Positions 1 to 11,284 of a DNA stretch of 64,000 bases are shown piece after piece (the stretch's first letter is position 1; each line of letters begins with the position of its first letter). Source of the DNA: Hydractinia symbiolongicarpus (taxonomy: Eukaryota > Cnidaria > Hydrozoa > Anthoathecata > Hydractiniidae); contig NC_079877.1 in NCBI RefSeq assembly GCF_029227915.1, positions 11,345,351 through 11,409,350 of the forward strand. The letters run 5' to 3'. A program made the translations under genes and the position numbers. The notes under the pieces were generated by a model. It worked only from the letters and a program-made list of their open reading frames with translations. It had not been told where the DNA came from and ran no database searches.

Positions 1-3000
1 TTGACTAAGTTGTTATTTAAAGTTTAAAAACCGTTTGTGAAAAATAGCATGTCAAATAAACCAATTAGCCCAACAAGAATAGGGTTAAATGGCAAAGTAA
101 ATGGTAAAGTATCTTACCGCCATAAGCGTATCAAAATCAAACATGCCATACTTTCTTTCCCTATATGCTTGCGTGGACAAGTTAGCCACACCAGTGTGCG
201 AAACTGCAAAGTATTGATGTCCATATGATTGAGGAAAAGAAAGAGCTGGATAAGCAGTGGATATGTGAGGGGTTGTTCCTTCGCAATGAAATTTGAGAAC
301 ATCATATAAAGGATGTAGCGTGCTGAAATGTCGTCGGAAGGCAAGGCAGAATATTGTGTATACAAAATGTACGTGGCCGAGATGATTTTTAAATTGGCAG
401 ACATCTTGGTGCGCCTGCAAAGCCATTCCTCTTGCACTCAACCATTGCGCTTTTGGTGAACTTGGTGTGAATACATCAGAAGCTAAAATACAAGATCAGA
501 TATATATTTAGCACCTAAAGACCTGATTTAAAACAATTAAAAGAAGAATTGACAAATTACATGGTAAGTAATCCCACTGGATAGCAGCTACTTTTAATAC
601 ACGTCTTCTATTTTTGATAAACAAAGTGATTGGTGAGGTAACATTAATCAGTGTTCGCGTATCGTTCGGGTTTTTATCAAGAATATCTTCACAAGTTTGC
701 ATGCCGTTGTGTTCCTCATTATACAAAACATATAGTCGTTTCTGATTGAGGGCCTAATAAAAACAAATTATTTTCTCAAATAGGGATTTGTCTTTAGATG
801 AGCCTACAGCAATTTTACAGTGGCAATTGGTGAAAGACGGGACTTTCTAAAGCCGCTGTGTCACACTAACTGCAGGGTCGGATCCAGTTATAGGCGAGGT
901 AGGCTAAAGCCTACGTTGAGTATTTATTTTTCTGTCATAAAAACAAAGATATTGTTGTCATTTTTCGAAAAATTTAGAGCCATTCAATGCTTTTTACCAC
1001 CCATCTTTCTACTTAAGCCTTCTTTTAAAAAAATCTCTGGCTCCGACCCTGATCTGTGTGAGTAGAAAAACCCTTGATACAGCACTGGTTTTATGGGTGA
1101 CGTTGAAAGTAAAACCACCTACTTGACGCAAAGTTATTGGCTGTCCAAAAGCTTTTGTTAGCGCATCATTAAAATCGAATTTCGTATTCAACTGTTTCTC
1201 CAATTTTGAAAAAGTCAGTCCAGTATCACCTAAAAAATACCAAACAGCAAAGTCTGCTTATTTGACATTGTAAATACTTTGTTAGACTGGAAGAAAAGAA
1301 TTACACTGACCCTGTTTCGTCACCTTACGAAGTGCCCATGGACATTGCATTGTTAAAACATATTGACTGAAAGTGTCATCATCTTCCCATTTGTTGTTTG
1401 AAATAATACTCGTGTGTGATGGATCAAAATGCGGACTGTTGAAATACAGTGGAGCGTGCAAATTCTAAGATATGAATTCAAATGTGACAATGCAGTGAAT
1501 TTAGCGAAGAGCAAAAACTAATCCTGTTGAAATACTGCAGAGCGCGGAAACTTAGTTCAGTCTTTTAGTTCTCTCATTCTATTCTCTCACTCCCATTCTC
1601 TCATCCCCAGGGTTTGTTGCTTATACCAAAACCGCTAAAGCTTACTTGACGTTTAAACAAGCTTTCTCGCCGCCAACCTCGATGTCAAAAAGGCAAAAGC
1701 CCCTTGGAACGAGATTGCTCTCATTCGCGGAAGCTTTTTAGTGCCATCTTTACTGACCTACTTTTCAAAAAAATTTATAAGTAAGTTTTTAATTTAGTAT
1801 CTATGAAACAGCCTTGTATCATGCTGAATAACATATTAAGAGATGTTAGCAGAGAAAAATAGAGCTGAGAGAAAAGAACAAAGTTAAGAAAATGTTTTAA
1901 TGGAAAAAGAAGAAAAAAATCATTAAAATTGACAGAGCAATATAGTTTTCATTGTCCTCTCGTTGAAATTTTTCTTAAAAGACAAAAGAGCCTAAAAACT
2001 CAAACTTTCGTGGTCATTTTCAATCTGAAAATTAACCAACAAAGGGTGACTAAATTGAAAAATTTAGAAATGTCCAAGTGACTAAATTTTTGGCTGATTT
2101 TAATTTCTTTTTTTTACCGACTTCACAATGTCAATTAAAGAGTTAATTTATTGATATCAAAAAATTTATTAAATATACTTACTTTCACGGCATTGTCAAA
2201 ATATGTTAAAACCATTTCATATTCTTTAATCGTATAAAATGATTTTTCAGCAAATACTTTGTTCATATTCCCCAGAAACAGGCCCATGGTTCTTAACCAT
2301 GTGCCAAAAAGAGAGAAATATCGTGATTCGAATTCATCGATAGCATAATGGAAGGCTACAGAAATATTGGCTTGATTTAAGAACGGGATAAACTTGAGAG
2401 GAAGATTAACTTTGGAGTTTTGATTTTCATCTGTTATCTGGTACCACATTCTGGCTTTTCTAGTGTCGGTTTCACGTAGCAACATACAATTTTGGGATTG
2501 CGTGTGCTGTGGTAAGGATATGCTGCATTGAGCTGAAAGAAAATGAAAGACATTGATACATTGTTGTCCTGTATGTATTTGCTATTAAAAGTCTACAAAA
2601 CAGTACATGTGAGATCTTCGATGTGGATGTTACTTTCCACTTTCGCACATGCTGAGTGTATAATAAATAAACCATAAATTTGTGACTTTTTTATTGTTAT
2701 TTTCTAACAAAAAGATCATTTTCTTTCAGAATTCTTTTTGGCGCTAAAATGAGTTACGGTCTGTAAAATATACGAAACTGGTCCATGGCCCCTGGATATT
2801 ATTATAGAGATATCAGTAAATCAAAGTTTGTTTTGGCCAAGAAACAAGGACAACACGAAGAGTTATACTTGGTAAAAAACGCTATGTCACTAGCTCGAAG
2901 AAGGTAATTAATATTTATTATAGTTATCGTTATCATTGTTGCTTCAACTGGCTTTACGTTCAATAATCTTGTATGTTTATGCAAAATCTAAAAGAATATA

Positions 3001-5157
3001 GTTGGCTGGCTAGTTTAAAATGCTTGAAGTTTATTTTACGAGAAAGCTCGATTTGATAGCATTGTAAATGCTTATATCGAATAGATATGGATATCAATCA
3101 CAAATAGTTTTCAGGTTAGTTGTTAAGTTATTTAAGTGATTTAAGTTCAAGTTCCAATGCAATATTTAGGATGGTTTTAGACGTATTTTTCGTCCTCAGT
3201 GTTCATAATTTTTGACACTGCCTTCAGCCGGACATTCGCTTATGTCGCTAAAGTAAAAAATCAACAACCCATTCTGTAGCCCCTTTAAGCCTTCAACACA
3301 CACACCACTGCAGTTATTATACATACCTGGTACAGAACAATTCCCGCTACTCTGTCCGGTGTTGCCAAGAGTGTTACCTGTAGGTTGATCTTCGCCGTTA
3401 ACACCCACGTCTTAAAACAAAGAAATCTTTTCTTTTAATTTAAAGTATAAAACTTATCCATAGATTGGAATTTTGGGTACAAATATCTAGAGCTCATAGA
3501 ATAAAAACCAAGTCTTGTTTAATATACGGCCCACTACCTCAAGAGCGTGAAAGTAACTTAGGGATGAGCTGAAATTGGATTTTGATGTGTATATGGCAAA
3601 TCTTGCTAAATTTAGATTGATTTTAACTTGGCAAGAAACTTATTTAACCTCGGAATATCAATCTAAGTATACTAGCACATAATAACAGCATCAGGAATGT
3701 TAAGCGAGGGCTCTTTAAAAGACATACATTTGCAACATATCTAATTAAGTCAAAACAAATTCACAGTTACAATAATGACATATTTAACTAATTTCCTTCT
3801 AGTTACCTGCATTATTCGTGCTTTCTCCACCCTGAGTGGGAGTTCCTATAATAGGAAATAGCAAGGCAAAAATTAAGAACTTATTTTCAAAACAAAATTT
3901 GGACAGTATTACAGTAAACAGTCATTTCTAATAAACACAGCGTCTGTACGCATTTTCTCGTGCAAGAGTATACATGTCAGATAATGCACATCCTATAGAC
4001 AAAAAATGATATTTAAACTTGTTGTCAACCGCAGGGATACCAGCTTGTTTATTATACTAAAGGTACCCTCTTAGTTGTAGCTTTGTGTTTGAGCATTCGC
4101 TTACAATGCTGATAACTGTGTGTGTCATGCCGAATATGATAAAATAAAAACGTGGATTGTTCTTTTTTGCTTAGCTTTGAGCAAAACAATGAAATTGATA
4201 TCGTAGGTGGTTGTCCAGTTTAGCAGGTACTGTTGTATTTGCATGGCTTCCGTATTCAAATAGTTCAAAGACACATAAGACAACATCTTACTTTTATTAG
4301 TTCCAATAGGAACCGAGGAGGCCTTTCTAAGGAATTAATCGCAATAAGTATAAATCATGTGAAATTACAAGATAATAGTTTGATCAACGAAACTTCTGCT
4401 TTACCTGTACTTATTTCACCTTGTGGTGGGGTTTCTAAGATGGAATAACAAAGTATATAATAAGTTGATACAGAAAAAAATAGAATCTAAAATCTCTATT
4501 TATCTTTTTCTTATCAATTTGCTAGCTGCCCACATTAATCTTCAACAGGCGAGATATTCCACATGAAACGCGCCAACCTTACAGCAAGCGAAATATTACA
4601 AGCAGAACTCGCTGATCTTTAGCAAGCAAATTATTTTACCCAAAACGCGACGACCTTTATCAAGCTGAAGGAACGCTCAGGTGTTGCCTATACTAGGTAT
4701 TCCATGCGAATACCTAGTATATAAAAAAATTAGTACTTTTGATTGGTGGAAAGGTTCTCCCACCAATCAAAATTGCTAAAAATATTCTGATTAGTACAGG
4801 TCTAGCGTTAAGCTGAAAAACAGGCTATTATCTCAAAAAACAGGCGAAAAATAATTTTATCTTACACAATACGGTAATTCATTTCAAAATTCCTTTACAG
4901 TGTGGTTGACGTAATACGGCGCCGTCCCTCAACATGAGAGTTTGAGCAAGAAAACCTGCGATGGCATTTGTGGGACAAAAAGGCCACAAGAAAAGGAAAT
5001 GAAACGATTTAAAAAATACAAAATGAGGTTATGATTTTGACAGGAATTAAAAAACGTAGTTGATATTGGACATACCTCCGAAACCACTTTGACAAGAACA
5101 TCGATTGACGAAGTATATTGCAACTAGAAAAAGCCATAATTTTTGCGTTTGCTTCAT
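1..5157 (-). CDS. Secreted lipoxygenase-like protein, nine exons, 3' end outside the window
   Basis: Lipoxygenases are non-heme iron dioxygenases that add O2 to polyunsaturated fatty acids. Exons (minus strand): 5157-5076, 4434-4405, 3845-3807, 3410-3327, 2532-2183, 1464-1329, 1229-1123, 753-561, 482-118. All have GT-AG borders, and the lengths (82, 30, 39, 84, 350, 136, 107, 193 and 365) keep one frame through 462 codons without a stop. Exon 1 gives a signal peptide (MKQTQKLWLFLVAIYFVNRCSC). Exons 2-4 give a Thr/Pro/Gln/Gly-rich linker. The later exons carry the lipoxygenase landmarks: a W-rich block (KWEDDDTF), TLRQALNQKRLYVL, SPITLFIKNRR then AAIQW, DVFTPSSPKAQW, and the iron-site region. 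There the two histidines equivalent to the first iron ligands are present (KNH and HVH), followed by HPLYDVLKFH. The usual His five residues before the first ligand is Cys. No PLAT domain is seen. The remaining ligands (a later His, Asn/His and the C-terminal Ile) should lie before base 1. Family call is confident; activity and substrate are unknown. Confidence 0.82.
118..482 (-). other. Lipoxygenase exon 9, iron-site exon
   Basis: The acceptor follows TTGTATTTTAG and the donor is GTAAGA. The exon enters in phase 1 and leaves in phase 0. It encodes the segment from DVFTPSS through the two iron-binding histidines (H-x4-H) to HPLYDVLKFH and on to FDFDTLMA. A weaker AG lies at about 463, but using it would break the frame. 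Confidence 0.8.
561..753 (-). other. Lipoxygenase exon 8
   Basis: Starts after TTTTTATTAG and ends before GTAATT, phase 0 to 1. It encodes ALNQKRLYVLYNEEH and then SPITLFIKNRRRVLKVAAIQW, which fit the lipoxygenase pattern of a Leu/Tyr beta strand, an API-LF block and a P-(A/I)-IQ strand. Confidence 0.8.
2183..2532 (-). other. Lipoxygenase exon 5, start of the catalytic domain
   Basis: The acceptor CATTTTCTTTCAG and donor AAA|GTAAGT are both strong. The 350-nt exon enters in phase 1 and leaves in phase 0. It encodes 116 residues from QCSISLPQHTQ through FIPFLNQANISVAFHYAIDEFE to YEMVLTYFDNAVK. This is the helical N-terminal part of the catalytic domain as read from its position; similarity here is weaker than in exons 7-9. 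Confidence 0.7.
4405..4434 (-). other. 30-nt micro-exon in the lipoxygenase linker
   Basis: Bounded by CATCTTAG and GTAAAG, phase 1 to phase 1, encoding ETPPQGEIST. With exon 3 (39 nt, GTPTQGGESTNNA) and exon 4 (84 nt, DVGVNGEDQPTGNT and on) it forms a flexible linker. Being symmetric, each exon can be skipped without shifting the frame. Confidence 0.65.
4690..4772. repeat. Two adjacent perfect hairpins
   Basis: The first stem-loop pairs ATACTAGGTATTC with GAATACCTAGTAT around a 5-base loop (4690-4720). The second pairs TTTTGATTGGTGG with CCACCAATCAAAA around a 10-base loop (4737-4772). They lie in intron 1 of the lipoxygenase gene and may be parts of a foldback element. Confidence 0.7.
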
Positions 5158-8100
5158 TTTGAGTATCTTGTCCTTTAAAAGAAACAGGAGAAATAAATGA
5201 CAGTTCTTAACTATGTAGCACCTTACAGCCAAACACACACAATTATTGCGTCAGCATGTTCTTTTGCATGCTTGAATTAATGACACAGTTATTTTTTCAA
5301 AAAGAAAAACGTTAAAAAGGCTTTATATATATCGTGATTTGATGTACACGTTTGGGGAAAAGTCCCTAGCAACAGAATGTACATTGCCTTTGCAAAGGAA
5401 AAAAATTGTCAATGACCTGAAGTAAAGCTTGAAGCAACGAACATTTAATAATTTTACCATTAAGAAATCCTCAGAGAGTGTTTTTATTAGGCATGCGCCT
5501 AGTTTGAGTAGGTTTCTAACCAGTAATGTACTGCTATGAAACATTTTTAAATGGTTGTATTACAGTAGGCTCGGTATGTACTTTTGCAACAATGCGCCTG
5601 ACATGACGCACATAAAATTAAAAAAAAGGTTAGACGTTATCTTAGACTTTTTTTTTATGAAACAAAAACTTTTTCCTTTTTTTTATAAAACTTTTCCCCG
5701 TCTTCCGGCTATTTATTTGGGTTGATGGGTTCTAAGAATATTTTTAACCAAATTTAAGCCTGAACTATCTAAACGAAATTAATTTTCGCAAGAAACTATT
5801 TGAAAAAATTAATTAATTAAAGAACTAATTTTCTTAATTTACACGTTTTTTTTAAAGGCTTTTTATGCAGAAATACAGAATCCTAGAAGTAAAGTTCTTC
5901 CCGCGAATTTTACAAAAACTAATTTTCGCAAAATTAGCAAATATCCGCCAAATTTACAAAAAATTAATTTCCGAAAGAGTTAATTACACAACGTGTAACT
6001 TGATAGATGAGCGTCAAAAGTATCAAGATACAGAATACAGTGAAAGTAATTGGATAGGAAAACATTACTTACAATAATACTTACATTAATCTGACAATAA
6101 AAACTTTTTCAACCTTGCCACTCTTAATGAAAAGCAAAACTTCATTAACTAACTCAGATAAAAAGCATACCTACTAAACTTAGTTTGTTCGTTTCATTAT
6201 CTTCTTGTTTGTTTTGTAATCACACGCTTGAATAAATTAATTTGGATTTTTAAAAATCTTTAGACATTATCTGCTCGCCTGCAGGTACCCTATTATTAAA
6301 AATTTTAAACATATACCCAAGCATAAACTCAGTATATAGTTACAAAATATTATTTAGCAATCAGATAGAATTTTCTCGATAGAATGGGTAGGTTTTTAGA
6401 TACATCAACTTCTTGGAAAGGTAGAAACAAAAGAATGAGCGAAGATAAGGCAATGAAAATGAAGGGGAGAGGGTGAGTTGGAGTAATTGGAGAGAGGGGG
6501 TGTTGGAGACTAGAAGAAAAGGGATATTTTCTTTTTAGCAAACTATTCGCATTTTCATGCAATATCTCAATTTGATTATAGGTAAAGTAATTAGGTTGAC
6601 ACCCTCATCCCCAGGGTTTTTTGCCTTTTGATATGAAAGATGACGTCGAAAAATACCCTGATATCGTTAATCGAATTTAAAATATGATTGGCTTTCACAT
6701 TTCCCCCTAATTTTGATGGTTTTTTTTCTTTAGTCACCACTTTTCAAGTTAATAATAAAATGTGCATGAAGCCGTGATCGATAATTATTGTAAACAAAAC
6801 TTTATAAAGCTAGCAAAATTTATGAACAACGTTTTGGTGTTACTTTGTTAGATTTATTAAAATATAACTAACTAAGTCTTGGTGCTGCGTTGAACATTAA
6901 GAAAGAATAGTAGGCTGCTGGAATAATAAAAACAAGAGCCCTGTTTTTAGTAAGTCTTTGTAGTTAGAGCGATAACTAGCTTAAACAAGGTTGTTGTCAA
7001 TATGTTTAGTACGTAGTAGCTGATGAACAAACCTACTGCAGACGTGCTGATAACAGCTATTTTTATTTATTTAGCTTGCTACTTTGTTTACATCTAACTA
7101 TTAGACTAACTAATGTATTAGACATGTTGAACCAAGCCTTCCATATTGACATAAGCATTGTCTACCATTCGCTGTCCAAATACAAAAGCTTCATTACAAG
7201 GGTCCTTCAGACGTGCTGATAACAGCTATCTTTATGTATTTTTAGCTTATTGCTTTGTTTAGATTTAGCTGTTAGCTAGCTAAACTTTCTTAGCACTTGC
7301 AAATTACGATAGAATTAGAGACTTTCTTCCTCAGTAAAATGTAACAACACCATATTTGTTTGCAGTCAGATGAACAAGAATAAATCCTCCAAATATGTAC
7401 ATTTCTGGGGACCACATTTATCAAATATTTAGTTAAATTGATAAATTTATTTAAGAAAAAGAATATAATGAAATCAGAGAGGGGGGAATTTAGCGTCTCT
7501 GAGAACTCTATGAATTTCAATAATACCTTAACCGTATTCATGCACAGGCAGGTAAAATCCACCCTTTTGCAGCTTAAAAGATGCTGATGTCAAAAATTAG
7601 TCCATTTGAACTGAAATTTGGCAAGTTTTTTATTGACAGAGCTTTCTGTGATGTAAAAAATAGAAAACTCAGTTGCACCAATTTCAATCATGAGAATTGC
7701 TCATAATGTTTTGTACACATGTATCTTTGTCAAAATTGATTACTGTCAAAAATCGTTTATCGGTGTCCCTGAAAACGACTAAATTCAGGAACTTGGAACT
7801 ATAATAAAGGTGGAAAATATTTCTTGACTCAAATTTATGAAATCAACATAAAAATATGTTATAGCAAGTTTCAATTTTTTATAGCCCACTTCACTGGGCA
7901 TTTTAACGACTATTCTCCACTTATTATTCATGGGACGAAATGGGTAGAAACAGAACAGAAAATTTTATACAGAAAGTAACCACACTTTGCGCAATTCTCA
8001 CAAAATGAAATAACTTGATTGGCTAAATAATACTCTACTTGTCTTTTCCGTACGCAACGCAAAGAAAAAGTTGAACTCGATTTTACCTCGCTTAAAACAG

Positions 8101-9199
8101 AATAGAGAAGAAAATTTTCTGTTCAAGTGAAGTAAATATTTAAGTATGCATGCTTAGAAATTCGTCTGTTTCTTTCCATTCCATTTCACGAAAAATTTTC
8201 TTAAAGTGGAATATAGCCTTTAGCTTATATCCCTTTCAGTACATATATATACTCATGCTTGCATTCAGATTAAGGAGGAATCTTAAACAAGAGTAGAACT
8301 TGCTTCGAAAATTAGTTTTTACAAAAAGTAATTCTCTAAAGTATCCCTTAATGGTTCTGCTGTTTTACATAACAGAATGTCAGAAGTCTAAGGCAAGTTG
8401 GGAGTGGAGGGGAGTATGTAGGCGTGGCAGAGGAGGAGCGGGGTCAAATGAGCACAGGAGGAGGGGGTAATAAAAATTGAAAATTAAAAATCGAGTCGCC
8501 GAAGCAAAACATAGAAATACATGTTGAAGATCCTTGTCATAGTATACTGATCCCATAGATCCCTAGTTAAAAAGAAGAAGAGTCTCCTTCTTTCTGGAAA
8601 TTTTTAGCGTATCAAACAAAATTTCGTCCACATTTATTGAACAAAACACGCACATATACGGTCAAAAATCGGGCTAAAAACTACCTCACAGTACGTGCGC
8701 CGCAACTCCTGAGGGGAAGATTGTGATGAAAAGTGTCTAATGTTAAAAAATGGGGATAAACTTAGCTGCTAAACAGGACCAAACACGAACCATTTTGTAT
8801 AGCCTAATGAAGCCATTCGTGTCATAGTTTCTTTACACAAAATCACACTTTACAGACTATCTACGTAACTAATTTTGTATACAGATTTGCTGACCAATAC
8901 TAGACATTCTATAGCGTTTGTTGCAGAGAGTCGAATTCCTTCTAAATACAGCCCTCTAGCGATCTAAGTAATTTTTTAAGTAACTTCAGAATCAAAGACA
9001 AGTATTTATTCCGTTCTTCATCTTTGAAAAGTTTCCATCAAGTGAAAGCAGTATTTACACTACAGATTACCTAAAATCATGTATACATTTATATGTATAA
9101 TTTATAATTTTGTTCTAAATATTACAACAAGCAACTTCTTGATATTGTCTTATCAAGTTTATGCTGTTAGTGTAAACATGTATCCCCTAGTTCATAATA
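5158..9199. other. Intergenic, no gene recognised
   Basis: AT-rich DNA upstream of the lipoxygenase gene, where its promoter would lie. Only short open frames without recognisable domains were seen. A purine-rich stretch (about 6415-6515) precedes a CTCATCCCCAGGGTTT motif (6604-6620). The same motif occurs at 1599-1615 and probably marks an interspersed repeat. Confidence 0.5.
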
Positions 9200-9735
9200 C
9201 CTAAAAGTGGATCAACTGTGTTTTGGAATACATTGGAGTGATTTTCGCATATAGTAAGACCTCTGTTGAAAGAATTTTTGCATCGTTGTCAGAATCAAAT
9301 TTCGGCAATGGAGCGTCATCGTCAATACCATATTTATTCCATGTTGCAAATAGAGCTTCCTCTAAGGATTCTGAGTCTGTCTGTTGCAAGTTTGCCATTC
9401 CTAAGTGCCACAAATAATAAGCTGATTTGTTGCACTTACGCATAATGAAGCGCAAACAAATTACTCTCATCCAATGAATCTAGTAACTTTCATCCTCTAG
9501 AAAGTAGAAAATATTTTGGTAGCGTTGAACAATGTTTCTTTTGACTTCACCCCACAAACGCTCAATTCGCTGATTGTGAAATGATAGACCGAAAATCATG
9601 CTACATTGGTTAATGCCCCTTTCGTTGAGCATGAAGCAGGCTACTTCAACGTTCTCTGCTTCAAAATCAGCTGTTACACGGGATGGTAGCTAAACAATGC
9701 TTTCTAGCAGCCACCGGAAACAGTTCCAAAACGGT
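9200..9735 (-). pseudogene. Transposon integrase core (DDE/rve-like) relic
   Basis: Read on the minus strand, the segment holds the pattern of an integrase-core protein common in cnidarian and fish genomes: LPSRV then [14 protein letters not shown], then [17 protein letters not shown], then FYFLEDESY, and finally an acidic tail (WNKYGIDDDAPLP). The Glu of RIERLW, expected as the last catalytic acid, is kept. A stop follows ESY at about 9480, and the next conserved block (LDESNLFALHYA) lies in another frame, so the copy is frameshifted. Its upstream end was duplicated together with the neighbouring 749-bp unit. Confidence 0.65.
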
Positions 9736-10425
9736 TATTGATCTGTTATTGTTGCTGCATTGAGATATGTTGTATCTGACTGTGACACATTCAGCCTTTC
9801 TTGGATTATAATGTTAATTGGGCTGACAATTCCCACAGAATTGGGAATTTCTACATCCACAACTCTCCGACAAAATACAATTAAAAATTTAAGAAATCTT
9901 CCAATCGTCTGCACCAATATTCACAAACATTTGCTTTGGTAGCAAACAGATGTCTTCTTTCATAAGAAACCAGAAAAGGTAAATCTCCGAAAAAAATTTA
10001 ACTTTAGATATACAAAGTTAACCGTATATATAAATATGTTAACCTTTGTTGTCCACTAAAGCAGGGCATAGTGTCCCTTAATTTGATGTAGATGGTACCA
10101 CCTTCGGCGGCTTTGTGGCATGATCACATCAATGTATTACTGTTCTTGTTTTTCTTTCAAACTCTTAAGCTTAGCATGAAATCGCCATTTGGCCTGAAAT
10201 CGCGTTAATTTTTTCGCACTAATTTTTGCCCTCAGAGACAATCATCTATATTATAATACCCGTATACGTCCGTCCGTCCGTCCGTCCGTCCGTCCGTCCG
10301 TCCGTCCGTCCGTCCGTCCGTCCGTCCGTCCGTCCGTCCGTCCGTCCGTCCGTCCGTCCGTCCGTCCGTCCGTCCGTCCGTCCGTCCGTCCGTCCGTCCG
10401 TCCGTCCGTCCGTCCGTCCGTCCGT
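9677..10425. repeat. Tandem duplication, unit 1 (749 bp)
   Basis: Starts at CACGGGATGGTAGC and runs through the 5' end of a Helentron-like element into (CCGT)n. An almost identical unit follows at an offset of exactly 749 bp. The one difference noticed outside the microsatellite is CCACCTTCGG here against CCACTTTCGG in unit 2. Confidence 0.92.
10267..10425. repeat. (CCGT)n microsatellite
   Basis: About 40 perfect CCGT units. Open frames through it on both strands (VRPS or DGRT repeats) are artefacts of the period-4 repeat. Confidence 0.97.
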
Positions 10426-11226
10426 CACGGGATGGTAGCTAAACAATGCTTTCTAGCAGCCACCGGAAACAGTTCCAAAACGGTTATTGATCTGTTATTG
10501 TTGCTGCATTGAGATATGTTGTATCTGACTGTGACACATTCAGCCTTTCTTGGATTATAATGTTAATTGGGCTGACAATTCCCACAGAATTGGGAATTTC
10601 TACATCCACAACTCTCCGACAAAATACAATTAAAAATTTAAGAAATCTTCCAATCGTCTGCACCAATATTCACAAACATTTGCTTTGGTAGCAAACAGAT
10701 GTCTTCTTTCATAAGAAACCAGAAAAGGTAAATCTCCGAAAAAAATTTAACTTTAGATATACAAAGTTAACCGTATATATAAATATGTTAACCTTTGTTG
10801 TCCACTAAAGCAGGGCATAGTGTCCCTTAATTTGATGTAGATGGTACCACTTTCGGCGGCTTTGTGGCATGATCACATCAATGTATTACTGTTCTTGTTT
10901 TTCTTTCAAACTCTTAAGCTTAGCATGAAATCGCCATTTGGCCTGAAATCGCGTTAATTTTTTCGCACTAATTTTTGCCCTCAGAGACAATCATCTATAT
11001 TATAATACCCGTATACGTCCGTCCGTCCGTCCGTCCGTCCGTCCGTCCGTCCGTCCGTCCGTCCGTCCGTCCGTCCGTCCGTCCGTCCGTCCGTCCGTCC
11101 GTCCGTCCGTCCGTCCGTCCGTCCGTCCGTCCGTCCGTCCGTCCGTCCGTCCGTCCGTCCGTCCGTCCGTCCGTCCGTCCGTCCGTCCGCCGTCCGTCCG
11201 TCCGTCCGTCCGTCCGTCCGTCCGTT
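10426..11226. repeat. Tandem duplication, unit 2, with longer (CCGT)n
   Basis: Second copy of the unit that starts at 9677. Its microsatellite (about 11016-11225) is longer and carries one CCGCCGT interruption near 11187. It then continues into the 3' part of the Helentron-like element that unit 1 lacks. Confidence 0.92.
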
Positions 11227-11284
11227 AGCTGCGCAGGTAGCGAGACCCACGCAAACGGTATAAAAAGGACGGGCTAACGACTAG
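10994..11284 (+). mobile_element. Helentron-like nonautonomous element with (CCGT)n, hairpin deleted
   Basis: Begins TCTATATTATAATACCCG after an A and ends CTAACGACTAG before a T. These are Helitron-type ends (5' TC, 3' CTAG, insertion between A and T). The intact copy at 19867-20016 has a terminal hairpin between GGACGGG and CTAACGACTAG. Here the hairpin is missing, as if lost between two short GGG-containing repeats. The internal (GTCY)n tract matches the plan of Drosophila DINE-1/Helentron and bivalve pearl elements. Confidence 0.75.

Noticed and set aside
820-1065. Plus-strand 81-codon frame
   Set aside because: Lies over introns and an exon edge of the lipoxygenase gene on the other strand and has no recognisable motif.
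3196-3408. Single open frame continuing past NCSVPG
   Set aside because: Only the part up to the donor at 3326 fits the gene; the rest reads into the intron.
10226-11277. Open frames of VRPS or DGRT repeats on both strands
   Set aside because: They come from (CCGT)n, whose period of 4 bases keeps several frames open; no codon signal outside the tract.
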